The notes under the pieces: generated by a model
What the model saw: the letters and a program-made list of their open reading frames with translations, nothing else
The model's database searches: none
What the model was told of the DNA's origin: nothing
Origin: Bacteroidales bacterium
GTDB taxonomy: Bacteria; Bacteroidota; Bacteroidia; Bacteroidales; UBA7960
Direction of reading: 5' to 3'
Assembly (NCBI GenBank): GCA_007125585.1
Contig: SLCY01000051.1
Coordinates: 1-39,749, forward strand
Length of the DNA stretch: 39,749 nt
Made by a program: the position numbers and the translations under genes
In this document: positions 7,975 to 18,126 of the stretch, one piece after another
How the letters are laid out: every line of letters begins with the position of its first letter
How positions within the stretch are numbered: the first letter of the stretch is position 1

Positions 7975-10900
7975 TCAAAACTGTTTTTGACTATTCTTAT
8001 TGAGGTCTCCGGGGGTCTCACCAAAAACCTCCTTGTAGGAACGATAAAAATAAGTTCGATTGTTAAACCCTGTCATGTATATGATGTCCGATATGGAGTG
8101 CACATCTTCCGCGATCATCTGCCGGGCCATTTTTAGTCTGAAGTTCTTAATCAGAGCGTGTGGCGTAAGTCCCGTCAGGGCCTTGATTTTCCTGTATAAC
8201 TGCGGTTTGCTGAAGGCAAGGTGGGAAGCCAGCTGCCCTGCATCCAGGGTTTCATCCTGATAGTTGGACTCTATGAAGGCAACGCATTTTTCCAGCAACT
8301 CCCTGTCGCGCGGTGAGATGGTTTGTTGAAGGTCATAGGAGGGAGTACCGAAATTCGCTTTAAAGTATTCGGCGACCTGCTCGCGCGCCTTCAACAACCT
8401 TTCAATCCGAACAAAAAGATGTCTGGGGTGAAAAGGTTTCGGGATATAGGAGTCTGCCCCCATTTCCAGGCCCTCTATCCGGTTTTCGATCTCTGTCCTT
8501 GCAGTCAGCAAAATTACCGGAATATGGCTGGTAAGATGGTCGGACTTAATGGTCCTGCACAGGCTTAAACCATCAATTTCAGGCATCACGATATCACTCA
8601 CCACAACATCAACCTTTGTGTTCTGAATTTGCTTCAGTGCCTGTTCTCCATCCGGCACAACAGTCACATCATATTGTTCCGAAAGCAGGTTCAACAGCAA
8701 ATTGGATAGCTCCGAATCATCTTCTGCCACCAAGATTCTGTATTTTTTTGGGGTAGTCCACAAATCGGGCCGGCTATTGGCCTTTTTTCTTTGTTCGCCC
8801 CTGGTTGAAATTAGTGCTTCCGCCAGCATCTCGGACAAATTATTCTGTGTGAGCAGTTCTGCTTCATCTTGTTGTGATATATTGCCTGGTTCAGCTGCAT
8901 TGTACGGAAGGGTGATCACAAAGGTGCTGCCCTCACCTGTTTTGCTTTTTACGCTGATGGCCCCGCCAAGCAATTCCACAAGACTCTTTGCATAGGCCAA
9001 GCCTATCCCGATCCCTTTGAAAGAAACCATATTTTTTTGCACCCCGGGCTCTTGCTGGTAATAGCTGTCAAAGATGTATGGCAGCACATCTTCAGGGATT
9101 CCCACGCCGGTATCCACAACCTCCAGAATGACCTTATCCTCCTTTTGATACAGCATTAGCTTGATAATCCCACCCGGTGGTGTATATTTGATGGCATTGC
9201 TCAGCAGGTTAAGCAAGATCTTTTCCAGCTTTCCCTGGTCCAGAAAAACCCACAGTTCATCATGGTCAGGTTCAAAGCTCAATTCGAGTTCATTTTGCTG
9301 GACGAAATGGGTAAATATCTGTACGATGTTATTCAGGGTGGTTACCAGCTCTGTTTTCTTGCTGATGATTTTTTCCCTTCCGGTATCAATTTTCCGAAAT
9401 TCCAGTATTTCCTGGACAAGCCGCTGCATCCTCCGGGAGTTCTGATAAATGGTTGTGACCAGGGAGGATGACTCCCCGGGTTTCTTGTTCGGGTTTAACA
9501 AGCTGGCAGCAGAGGCAAAAATAAGGGTAAGCGGAGTGCCGAATTCGTGGGCCAGGTTGGTAAAAAACTGCAGTTTGTACTGGTGGAGCTCTTTTTCCTT
9601 TTGCCGCTGCATCCGCTCCATGGCTTGCTGTTGTTTTCTTTGTATCCTGCGGGACTGATAGCGATAGATGGCATATAGGGTCAGGACAAGCCCAATCGTA
9701 TAGAGGACATACGCCGGCCAGGTTCTCCAGAAAGGTGGGAGTATGATGATGGCAAGCTCCTTCACCTCGTCCGACCACAGGCCGTCCTCGTTCGTGGCAC
9801 GCACCATCAGCCTGTATTTGCCATCGGGAACGTTCGTAAAAGAGGCCTCCCGTTGATTGCCCACACGGATCCAGTCGGTATTGAAATGCTCGAGCTTGTA
9901 CTCAAACAGGCTCTTTTCGGGGTTAACGAAGTTGAGTGCCGTAAATTCTATGTCAAAGAAGTTCTGGTGGTGCCGGAGGACGATCCTGTCGAGCTCATTG
10001 ATATTTTTCGCCAGGATACCGGTGGTGTCGCCGGGAATAATAAGGGTGTTGTACACTCTAAGTCCTGTGAACAGCAGCGGTGGCAGGCGGTCCGACACAA
10101 TGATCTCCTCCGGATGGAACCAGTCGAGTCCGTTGATACCGCCAAAATAGAACCGTTCGGTTTTCTGCCCTATTGCCGCAGCACCGTCGGCATATTCGTT
10201 GCTTTGCAGTCCGTCGGCATGGTTGAAGTTGACAAACTGCCCCGTTTGGGTGTTCAGCTTGCTCAGCCCTTTGTTGGTGCTCACCCACACCTTTCCCTGC
10301 CGGTCCTGGAGGATGGCATGGATCGTGTTGTTGGGTAGTCCGTCGTGCGTGGTGTAATGGCTGAACGAATAGGGTTTATGCCGGATGTCCACCCGGTTGA
10401 GTCCCCCGCTTGTCCCCACCCATACTATGTTGTCTTTACCCATATAGAGGCTGAGCACATCATCGTCGTTCAGCCCTTCTTCTGAAGCATCCGCCAGGCT
10501 GTAGTTCTCCAGTTCCCCCGACAGGGTATTCATCCGGTAGATGCCACCACCGCGGGTGCCCAGCCACAGTACGTTGGGTTTCTCCTCTACGATCGAATAT
10601 ACAATATTGCTGCGCAACATATCGTCCGGACCGGCTCCGACGATATGGGTGTGGTCAAGCAGTCTGTAGCCCTCCCCGGTCCTTTCAATATCCAGGCCCA
10701 TAACGCCATACCCGCTGGTTGCAAGCCAGACCGTGCCGAACATGTCGACACAAATGTCGTACACCGATCCGAATTCCAGATCTTCCCCTCCTTCAAGATC
10801 GCGCGGGAAATGGAAAAATCTTCCCGACGACCGGTCAAAAATATCTATCCCCCTGCCGTCGTGTCCAATCCAAAGGATCTCATGGTGATCCTCCGCAACC

Positions 10901-12219
10901 GACAATACGGCGTCGTTTGTCAGGCCGTTGGCGGTCGTATAGTAGCGTGTCGGACCCTCTGCGCTGGGGATGTAGTTCAACCCCGCACCCCGGGTCCCCA
11001 CCCACAGGTTGCCGCGGGAGTCTTCATAAATGGCACGTACGATCTGATGGTTCAATTGCCGCTTTTCCGCAGCCCCCCTGCTTATTTGAAAGAACGGTTT
11101 GGGGTTGAGCAACGTTCTGAAAACCCCTTCGCCGTCGGTACCGACCCAGAGAATATCATCGGGCGTCTCAAATAACGACCATATCTTCACTTTCTTGTCT
11201 GCCAGCGCAGGTATCATTTGCATCACCGGCTGCAGTGCAAACCCGTCACCGGCAACCATCCGGAAAACATTCCCGTCGTCGGTACCAAGCCAGTATTGCG
11301 TATGGTCGGCCGACCTGTTGAGCGCCGTGACACGGAAGCTCCAGTCGCCCAGATGCAACACCTCCGATGTCTTTGTATGGAGGTCGACGATCACCAACCC
11401 ACCCTCCAGCATACTGAAAAAAAGATAGTCCCTCTCCCCGGCAGAACAAAACCAGCTGGTCTTGACACGCATGGTGCCCAGCACAGGGTTTATATCCATC
11501 AGGTCATAGGAACGTGGGGGTCCTTCCGGATAAGGAACATGGAACAGGGAGTCCTCCGTTAGCAAGAACAACCCGTTATCGCGGACAAAAAAATCTTCTG
11601 TCCGCCTGACCGTTTCACCGGTAATCCCCTCCGGCGATACGGCTGCAAACTCTTTTTGCCCCTGATCGTAACGAAACAGGCCCATTCCACGGGCCAACGC
11701 CCACACATCGCCATCGGGACAAGCCACAGCTCTCAGGCTGTGTTCCCTGAGCGCCAGCTCAGGATATTCACCAAACCAGCTGGTGAAACTTCCCGTATGC
11801 CGGGAGTACTTATTGATCCCTTTCTCTGTTACTACCCACAAGTTGCCCCCTCCATCCTCAAACAATTGACGGATAATATTACTGCTGATGGCCTGATCGT
11901 CATAAAAGTCGGGATGAAACGTCTTTATCTGGTTGCCGTCAAAGCGATTCAGCCCATCCCAGGTACCAAACCACATAAACCCGTCAGAATCACGGTAAAT
12001 ACTGTTCACGGCACTGTTGGAAAGCCCATCCTCGTTGGTTATGACGGTCGACCGCCAGACCCGGTCCGCCGTTGCGTGCACCACCCCATGAAAAGGCAAC
12101 CACAATGCCCCAAAAAGCACGATCAGCTTTGCTGGCATGGAACGACGGAATATCCGGCAAAAAGTCCAAACATTTCCGTGTTTTTCACCATTTTTATGGT
12201 TCATACTGTAAAGATACAT
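7975..12219 (-). CDS. Hybrid two-component system (HTCS) regulator: sensor propellers, Y_Y_Y, HisKA/HATPase, REC, AraC-type HTH
   Basis: 1414 aa; repeated LWVGT/LWLGT propeller motifs, LAHEFGTPLTLIFASAASLL, HATPase (LLNLLSNAIKYTPPGG, VVDTGVGIPEDVLPYIFD), REC (ILVAEDDSELSNLLLNLLSEQYDV...VVSDIVMPEIDGLSLC), C-terminal AraC (ASHLAFSKPQLYRKIKALTGLTPHALIKNFRLKMA...DIIYMTGFNNRTYFYRSYKEVFGETP). Start may be an internal Met (about 12138). Confidence 0.92.
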   Translation of the reverse strand: MYLYSMNHKNGEKHGNVWTFCRIFRRSMPAKLIVLFGALWLPFHGVVHATADRVWRSTVITNEDGLSNSAVNSIYRDSDGFMWFGTWDGLNRFDGNQIKTFHPDFYDDQAISSNIIRQLFEDGGGNLWVVTEKGINKYSRHTGSFTSWFGEYPELALREHSLRAVACPDGDVWALARGMGLFRYDQGQKEFAAVSPEGITGETVRRTEDFFVRDNGLFLLTEDSLFHVPYPEGPPRSYDLMDINPVLGTMRVKTSWFCSAGERDYLFFSMLEGGLVIVDLHTKTSEVLHLGDWSFRVTALNRSADHTQYWLGTDDGNVFRMVAGDGFALQPVMQMIPALADKKVKIWSLFETPDDILWVGTDGEGVFRTLLNPKPFFQISRGAAEKRQLNHQIVRAIYEDSRGNLWVGTRGAGLNYIPSAEGPTRYYTTANGLTNDAVLSVAEDHHEILWIGHDGRGIDIFDRSSGRFFHFPRDLEGGEDLEFGSVYDICVDMFGTVWLATSGYGVMGLDIERTGEGYRLLDHTHIVGAGPDDMLRSNIVYSIVEEKPNVLWLGTRGGGIYRMNTLSGELENYSLADASEEGLNDDDVLSLYMGKDNIVWVGTSGGLNRVDIRHKPYSFSHYTTHDGLPNNTIHAILQDRQGKVWVSTNKGLSKLNTQTGQFVNFNHADGLQSNEYADGAAAIGQKTERFYFGGINGLDWFHPEEIIVSDRLPPLLFTGLRVYNTLIIPGDTTGILAKNINELDRIVLRHHQNFFDIEFTALNFVNPEKSLFEYKLEHFNTDWIRVGNQREASFTNVPDGKYRLMVRATNEDGLWSDEVKELAIIILPPFWRTWPAYVLYTIGLVLTLYAIYRYQSRRIQRKQQQAMERMQRQKEKELHQYKLQFFTNLAHEFGTPLTLIFASAASLLNPNKKPGESSSLVTTIYQNSRRMQRLVQEILEFRKIDTGREKIISKKTELVTTLNNIVQIFTHFVQQNELELSFEPDHDELWVFLDQGKLEKILLNLLSNAIKYTPPGGIIKLMLYQKEDKVILEVVDTGVGIPEDVLPYIFDSYYQQEPGVQKNMVSFKGIGIGLAYAKSLVELLGGAISVKSKTGEGSTFVITLPYNAAEPGNISQQDEAELLTQNNLSEMLAEALISTRGEQRKKANSRPDLWTTPKKYRILVAEDDSELSNLLLNLLSEQYDVTVVPDGEQALKQIQNTKVDVVVSDIVMPEIDGLSLCRTIKSDHLTSHIPVILLTARTEIENRIEGLEMGADSYIPKPFHPRHLFVRIERLLKAREQVAEYFKANFGTPSYDLQQTISPRDRELLEKCVAFIESNYQDETLDAGQLASHLAFSKPQLYRKIKALTGLTPHALIKNFRLKMARQMIAEDVHSISDIIYMTGFNNRTYFYRSYKEVFGETPGDLNKNSQKQF

Positions 12220-12295
12220 GAAATTATTTCATACAGGAATCCGGACTGTCGAACAATGAAAGCAGCAGCGATATCTTTTTGAGCCCTTTAAGCGG

Positions 12296-12321
12296 TTTTG
12301 ATAACAGGGTACATAGATTTG
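12296..12321 (+). promoter_or_regulatory. Candidate promoter/operator ahead of the PUL: TTTTGATAA...TAGATTTG
   Basis: TTTTGATAACAGGGTACATAGATTTG in the divergent HTCS/PUL intergenic region; TAGATTTG fits the Bacteroidota -7 consensus TAnnTTTG; near-matching element at 15576..15601. Confidence 0.35.
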
Positions 12322-12391
12322 CGACCATGGTTTACACCCGTGTACGTATTGTTGCTTACTTTCGACCATAAACCAAAATCCAGCACAACCC

Positions 12392-15300
12392 ATGAGAAAA
12401 ACCACCGCTTTGGTTCTTTTTTCCTTTTTCTGTCTGCTGCCTGCTTTTCCCGTTTCGTCGCAGCAGATCACCATTCCCCGTATCAACTCCATGCCCGACC
12501 TGCCTTCACCCTATGTGATGCGCGACTGGACGGACGTTGCCCATACTTACGATTCGCTTGTCTTTGACAAGGGACTGGAGGGTCAATACCTGCCCCTGCT
12601 CTTCTTCCGCGACCAGTCGGTAAATTATCCCGGCCATCCCAGTTTTGGCCTCCATACGGCGGTAGGCACAGTATACCCTGCATCAGGCGAGGCCATCAAT
12701 GTGATCCCCGCCGTGGTAGGGGCCACGCTGGCAGGTATCGACAAGTCGGACCAGTTCGATGAGAATTGGGCATCCATGGTGCGGGAATTTTTCAACCGGC
12801 GACCGGAGGAGAACATCTACCTGAACCATCCGGTTACCAGCTCCGGCCACGACTGGTGGTACGAGACCATGCCCAACATTTTTTACATGCAGGCACGGTA
12901 CCTGTATCCGGATATTGCTGTCTTTGACGAGCAGCTGCCCGTTATGGCTTCGCAGTGGGAGCGTGCCCTGCGTGCCATGGGGGCGTCCGATACGCCCTGG
13001 ACAGTCCCGTACATGAACTACAGGGCATGGAACATGTCGCAGATGGAACCTCTCGACAGCGGGGTGCGGCAACCCGAAGCAGCGGGGGCATTGGCCTGGA
13101 TCCTGTATAATGCCTATGTGGAGACTGGCGACATGATCTACCTGAGGGGTGCGGAATGGGCCATGGAGTTCCTCAACGGGTGGGAAGAGAACCCGTCGTA
13201 TGAGCTCCAGCTGCCCTACGGTGTCTACACGGCAGCCCGCATGAACGCCGAGCTGCATACCGGCTATGACATTGAAAAGATGGTCAACTGGTGTTTCGAC
13301 AGGGGCCCCTTACGGGGATGGGGTGCCATCAGCGGCAACTGGGGAGGCTACGACTGCCATGGACTCATCGGCGAAGCCAACGATCAGGGGAACGATTACG
13401 CTTTTATGATGAACGGCTACCAGCAGGCTGCAGCGCTCGTCCCCATGGTCCGCTATGACCACCGTTTCGCCCGGGCCATCGCCAAGTGGGTGTTGAACAT
13501 GGCCAGCGCGTCCAGGCTCTTTTACTCCCAGTACCTCCCCGACACCATGCAGGACAACGCCGAATGGTCACAAGCCTACGACCCCGGCTCGGTCATCGGT
13601 TACGAGGCGCTGCGCGAAGTGAAGCACGGACACAGCCCCTTTGCCACGGGCGATGCCATCGACGGGGGATGGGCCCATACCAACCTGATGCTGTACGGGT
13701 CCTCGCACGTGGGCTACATGGCGGGCATCATCAACACCACCAACATGGAAGGGATCCTGCAACTCGATCTGCTGGCAACCGACTTCTACCGCGACGATGC
13801 CTATCCCACCTTCCTGTACTTCAATCCGCACGACCAGCATCATCCCGTCGACCATGCCCTTCCCGAAGGGGTTTTCCGGGTGTACGACGTCATTGGCAAA
13901 GAGTGGGTGCACACCAATGCGTCGGGACACTTAAGCCTGACATTACCCCCCGGCGATGTGGTGATGCCGGTGATCGTCCCCCACGATGCCGATATTTCAC
14001 AAGAAGGGCGGAGGACCCTTGCCAACGGGGTGATTATCGACTATGACAACGGCCAGGCGACCGGTGCATTGCCTCCGCGCATCCAGTCGCTTGCCGTGCA
14101 AGACAGCATCATCGTTACCGGAAGCACCACCGACGTATACTGTACCGCAACAAGTCCCGACGGGACAGACATTGAATACCTGTGGTTTATCGACGGAGAT
14201 GCCGTGGAAGGGGACAGCCGGATCACTTTTTCCGCCCCTGACGAGGAAGGGGAGCACACCATCTCGTGCAAGGTGCTTAGCAGCAACGGGTTGTCTGACT
14301 CACTCGCCGTTGTGGTGCAAGTAAGCGAGAAGATCCCCGTGCCTCCCGCGATCGTTTCCCTGGAAGCGGAAAAACGCAAGCTGCGGCCGGGAGAGACAAC
14401 ACAGATCGTGTGTGTTGCAGAAGACCACTACGACGCCCCCCTTGGGTACGAATGGATTGCCGATAGCGGCACCATCTCCGGTGAAGGGGAAAGCGTTACC
14501 TTTATCGCACCGGCAGAACCCGGCAACCCGCAGGTACAGTGCCGGGTCACCAACCCCGACGGACTCTGCGACGAAGCAGTCCTCCGGATGATGGTGCGCG
14601 ACTACCCGGACGACATGGACAGGGATCCCGTGGCATACTATCCGCTCAGGGGAAACACGCGCGACTACGGTGGTAACGGGCTGGACGGGACAGCAGGCGG
14701 AGGACTGTCATATACCGTTGACATGGCCGGGAGGCCGGACCATGCCGCCTGGTTCAACGGCACATCTGCTTTCGTGCACATGCCGGACGATGAAAGGTTG
14801 AACTTCTCCGACGCCATCTCTGTTGCGGCTTTTATTCAGGTCGACGAGCACCTTCCCCGTGAGCAACACCCCATATCGCACGGTAGCTGGCAGAGCAGGT
14901 ACAAGGTGTCGGTAGGCAGCAACCACCTGCGGTTTACCCTGAACACCAGCGCCGGGATCACCGACCTCGACACCGAATCGCCACTGGAAGAAGGTCGCTG
15001 GTACCATATGGCCGTCGTATACGACGGGAACGACATGGAGCTGTGGATCGACGGAAAACTGGACGCTTTCACCGCCCATACCGGAGAGATCAACCAGTCG
15101 CCGCACCCACTGGCGTTCGGGCAAAACCTCCCGGGTAACAACGACTACAACTTCAGGGGGGCAATGGCGATGGTCCATATCTATGATCATGCCCTCACGC
15201 CGGAAATGATCAGCGACGAGCTGGCAGTCAGCCTGCCCGGACCGGATACGCAGTACCGCGCCGGAATGACAGTCTATCCAAACCCGGTTTCCGGCGGCTA

Positions 15301-15517
15301 CCTGGTTGCGCGTACTGACCTTCCTCTGGAAGGCCGCGCCACCTATACCCTGTTCAACGCATTCGGACAACCCATCGCATCGGGTGCTGCAACGGCCGGC
15401 GGAGGGATAAACACACTGGCCATCCAGCTGGGCCCCGGTATCACCAATGGGTTATACCTGCTACGGATCGTAACGAAAGAACAAACCTACGTCGAACCCA
15501 TCATCGTGTCGCGATGA
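12392..15517 (+). CDS. Large secreted protein: uncharacterised N-terminal (probably enzymatic) domain + two Ig-like domains + LamG + T9SS type A sorting domain
   Basis: Signal peptide MRKTTALVLFSFFCLLPAFPVSSQQ; N-terminal region homologous to 18127..19854 (GHDWWYETMPNIFYMQ; PMVRYDHRFARAIAKWVLNMASASRLFY; LLATDFYRDDAYPTFLYFNPH); LamG (DPVAYYPLRGNTRDYGGNGLDGTAGGG...WYHMAVVYDGNDMELWIDGKL); C-terminal YPNPVSGGYLVART...FNAFGQPIASG...GLYLLRIVTKEQTYVEPIIV. Confidence 0.85.
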   Translation: MRKTTALVLFSFFCLLPAFPVSSQQITIPRINSMPDLPSPYVMRDWTDVAHTYDSLVFDKGLEGQYLPLLFFRDQSVNYPGHPSFGLHTAVGTVYPASGEAINVIPAVVGATLAGIDKSDQFDENWASMVREFFNRRPEENIYLNHPVTSSGHDWWYETMPNIFYMQARYLYPDIAVFDEQLPVMASQWERALRAMGASDTPWTVPYMNYRAWNMSQMEPLDSGVRQPEAAGALAWILYNAYVETGDMIYLRGAEWAMEFLNGWEENPSYELQLPYGVYTAARMNAELHTGYDIEKMVNWCFDRGPLRGWGAISGNWGGYDCHGLIGEANDQGNDYAFMMNGYQQAAALVPMVRYDHRFARAIAKWVLNMASASRLFYSQYLPDTMQDNAEWSQAYDPGSVIGYEALREVKHGHSPFATGDAIDGGWAHTNLMLYGSSHVGYMAGIINTTNMEGILQLDLLATDFYRDDAYPTFLYFNPHDQHHPVDHALPEGVFRVYDVIGKEWVHTNASGHLSLTLPPGDVVMPVIVPHDADISQEGRRTLANGVIIDYDNGQATGALPPRIQSLAVQDSIIVTGSTTDVYCTATSPDGTDIEYLWFIDGDAVEGDSRITFSAPDEEGEHTISCKVLSSNGLSDSLAVVVQVSEKIPVPPAIVSLEAEKRKLRPGETTQIVCVAEDHYDAPLGYEWIADSGTISGEGESVTFIAPAEPGNPQVQCRVTNPDGLCDEAVLRMMVRDYPDDMDRDPVAYYPLRGNTRDYGGNGLDGTAGGGLSYTVDMAGRPDHAAWFNGTSAFVHMPDDERLNFSDAISVAAFIQVDEHLPREQHPISHGSWQSRYKVSVGSNHLRFTLNTSAGITDLDTESPLEEGRWYHMAVVYDGNDMELWIDGKLDAFTAHTGEINQSPHPLAFGQNLPGNNDYNFRGAMAMVHIYDHALTPEMISDELAVSLPGPDTQYRAGMTVYPNPVSGGYLVARTDLPLEGRATYTLFNAFGQPIASGAATAGGGINTLAIQLGPGITNGLYLLRIVTKEQTYVEPIIVSR

Positions 15518-15575
15518 GTGCCCCGGACACCCTTCATTGCCCCGGAAAAGAAAACCGTTATTCGTTTTTGGCCCA

Positions 15576-15601
15576 TTTTGATAATATACTGTACATCTTT
15601 G
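15576..15601 (+). promoter_or_regulatory. Candidate promoter/operator ahead of GH130: TTTTGATAA...CATCTTTG
   Basis: TTTTGATAATATACTGTACATCTTTG; shares the TTTTGATAA start, TTTG end and identical 21-nt offset with 12296..12321. Confidence 0.3.
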
Positions 15602-15615
15602 CAACCCCTGTACAT
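15589..15615 (+). repeat. Direct repeat CTGTACAT x2, 19-nt period, upstream of GH130
   Basis: CTGTACATctttgcaacccCTGTACAT at 15589..15596 and 15608..15615. Confidence 0.6.
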
Positions 15616-15676
15616 AACACCAATACAGCTTCCCCTTATATTTGATGCCGTACAAGTGAAAAAATAAAAACAGGCA

Positions 15677-16726
15677 ATGATGGATCTCGGAAAACGGTTT
15701 GACAACAACCCCATACTCAGGCCCCGCGACATTCGACCCAGCATGGAGGGGATGCAGGTAGAATGCCTGCTGAATCCAGGGGCTTTTCGCCATGATGGCA
15801 AGATCTGGCTGCTTTGCAGGGTTGCAGAACGGACCCGGCAGGACCCAGGCACTATCAAGGTACCGGTATTCAACGACGAGGGCAAAACGGAAATACGTAC
15901 CTTCTCCAAAGACGACCCCCTGCTGGATGCATCCGACCCCCGTGTGATCGCATACGATGGCAAGAATTACCTGACCACGCTGTCGCACCTTCGCCTGGTA
16001 AGCAGCGAAGACGGGCGGTCTTTCAGGGAAGACCCCGCCTATCCTCCCATCACGGGCGAAGGGATGCTGGAGTCGTTCGGGATCGAGGACTGCCGCGTTA
16101 CCGAAATGGAGGACGGCTTTCACCTGACCTACACCAAAGTATCGGAGATCGCCGTAGGGGTCGGGTATATCTTTACGCGCGACTGGAAAGCCTATGAGCG
16201 GAGGGGCATGATCTTTCCGCCGCACAACAAGGACTGCGCCATATTTGAGAAAAAGATCAACGGCAAATACTATGCGCTACACCGGCCAAGTAGCCCGGAA
16301 CTGGGCGGCAACTATATCTGGATCGCTGAGTCGCCCGACCTGCTGCACTGGGGCAACCACCAATGCGTGGCGATAACACGCCCTGGCATGTGGGACAGCG
16401 CCCGGGTGGGGGCCGGTGCCGCACCCATCGAAACATCCGAAGGATGGCTCGAGATATACCACGGAGCCACCGCAGAGAACCGCTACTGCCTGGGGGCCCT
16501 GCTGCTCGATAAAAACGACCCGTCGAAAGTGCTCGCCCGAAGCCACGATCCGATCATGGAGCCGGTCATGGAATACGAAAAAACCGGATTCTTCGGGAAC
16601 GTGATCTTCACCAACGGACATATCGTCAATGGCGATACCACTACAATTTACTATGGAGCCAGCGACGAAGTGATCTGCGGCGCAGAATTGTCGATCAGCG
16701 ATATCCTCAAAAGCCTTGATATATAA
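15677..16726 (+). CDS. GH130 family glycoside phosphorylase/hydrolase (DUF377-type), predicted cytosolic
   Basis: 349 aa, no signal peptide; NPILRPRDI, VECLLNPGAFRHDGKIWLLCRVAER, ASDPRVIAYDGKNYLTT, GIEDCRVTEMEDGFHLTYT, KDCAIFEKKINGKYYALHRP, WDSARVGAGAAPIETSEGWLEIYHGA. Confidence 0.88.
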   Translation: MMDLGKRFDNNPILRPRDIRPSMEGMQVECLLNPGAFRHDGKIWLLCRVAERTRQDPGTIKVPVFNDEGKTEIRTFSKDDPLLDASDPRVIAYDGKNYLTTLSHLRLVSSEDGRSFREDPAYPPITGEGMLESFGIEDCRVTEMEDGFHLTYTKVSEIAVGVGYIFTRDWKAYERRGMIFPPHNKDCAIFEKKINGKYYALHRPSSPELGGNYIWIAESPDLLHWGNHQCVAITRPGMWDSARVGAGAAPIETSEGWLEIYHGATAENRYCLGALLLDKNDPSKVLARSHDPIMEPVMEYEKTGFFGNVIFTNGHIVNGDTTTIYYGASDEVICGAELSISDILKSLDI

Positions 16727-16806
16727 CCGGCAGCAAAAAATGTTGCAGACACCACGAACAATAAAGAAGCAACAAAAGACACAACGTAAGAAATAAACTG
16801 ATAGGA

Positions 16807-18102
16807 ATGAAAAACAGACTGTTAGGCGAATACCGTTTTTTTATGACCATGCCGCGATTGATGCGATTGGTGCTGATCACCAACATGATATATGCCTTTG
16901 TGTTGCCGGTGATCGATATTTTTGTTGGGGCGTATATCATGCGCAGCGCCGACAGTCCGGCTATGGTTGCCGTTTATCAGCTGTGCGTGTATACCGGCAT
17001 CCCGTTCACCTTTGCCATCAACGGCTATCTGCTAAAAAAGTTCAACGTTTCCCGCCTCTACAGCTTCGGCATGCTGCTGAGCGGTGTTTCCATGCTCTTT
17101 ATGATGTCGCTGCGACACATGAGCTTTACCGGCGTCGCCGTTGCCGGTTTTATAATGGGTGCCTCGTTTGGCTTTTTCTGGGCCAACCGCGACTTCCTTG
17201 CACTGGATACCACCAACGACAAAAACCGCAACTACTATTACGGCGTTGAAACTTTTTTCTATACCATCACCTTCATCCTGGTGCCCGCAGCTATAGGCTG
17301 GTTCCTTGTCAGCAGCACCCGTCACGGCTGGTTCGATGGCAACATCACCAGCGCCTACCGGATTGTTGCCTATGCAGTGATCGTACTTACCATCCTGGCC
17401 AGCATAGTGATCCACCAGGACAAGTTCAGAAACCCCAAGCAAAAGAAATTCATCCACTGGAGGTATGACTGGCTCTGGAACAAGTTCCTGGTTCTGGCGG
17501 CTCTGAAAGGTTCGGTGCAGGGCTACCTGGTCACGGCACCCGCCATCCTGATCATGCGGCTGGTGGGCGACGAAGGGTCGCTGGGACTGATCCAGAGTGT
17601 CAGCGGTATCATCACCGCCTTTATGCTCTACCTGCTGGGAAGGACGGCAAAGCCACACCACCGCCTCTACATTTTCGCCGCCGGCATCATCGTCTTTTTC
17701 ATCGGTGCGTTGACCAACCAGCTACTGTTCTCTGCCCTGGGAGTCATCGTGTTCGTGCTGTGCAAGGTGCTCTTCATGCCCCTGCACGACATCGCTTACT
17801 TCCCCATCCAGATGCGTATCATTGACGTACTCTCGGTAAAAGAGAACCGCAGCGAGTTCGCCTATATATTCAACCATGAATTCGGACTGTACCTGGGCCG
17901 TTTCCTCGGTCTCGGCCTGTTTATCTACCTGGCCTTTTTTGTGTCGGAAGAGGTAGCCTTGCGGTACTCCCTGCTGGTGGTGGCAACCATACAAATAATG
18001 TCGATACCGCTGGCAAAAAATATTATCCGGCATGTGAACAGGACAATTGACCAGGTAAAAAAGAACAATCCCGATCTCGATGCACCAAAACTGAACGTTT
18101 AA
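16807..18102 (+). CDS. MFS transporter
   Basis: 431 aa multi-helix hydrophobic protein: VTNMIYAFVLPVIDIFVGAYI-type N-terminus, GFIMGASFGFFWANRDFLAL, about 12 hydrophobic segments; sits between GH130 and a secreted protein. Confidence 0.8.
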   Translation: MKNRLLGEYRFFMTMPRLMRLVLITNMIYAFVLPVIDIFVGAYIMRSADSPAMVAVYQLCVYTGIPFTFAINGYLLKKFNVSRLYSFGMLLSGVSMLFMMSLRHMSFTGVAVAGFIMGASFGFFWANRDFLALDTTNDKNRNYYYGVETFFYTITFILVPAAIGWFLVSSTRHGWFDGNITSAYRIVAYAVIVLTILASIVIHQDKFRNPKQKKFIHWRYDWLWNKFLVLAALKGSVQGYLVTAPAILIMRLVGDEGSLGLIQSVSGIITAFMLYLLGRTAKPHHRLYIFAAGIIVFFIGALTNQLLFSALGVIVFVLCKVLFMPLHDIAYFPIQMRIIDVLSVKENRSEFAYIFNHEFGLYLGRFLGLGLFIYLAFFVSEEVALRYSLLVVATIQIMSIPLAKNIIRHVNRTIDQVKKNNPDLDAPKLNV

Positions 18103-18126
18103 CAGAAAAAAAACACTCCCTTTGGT

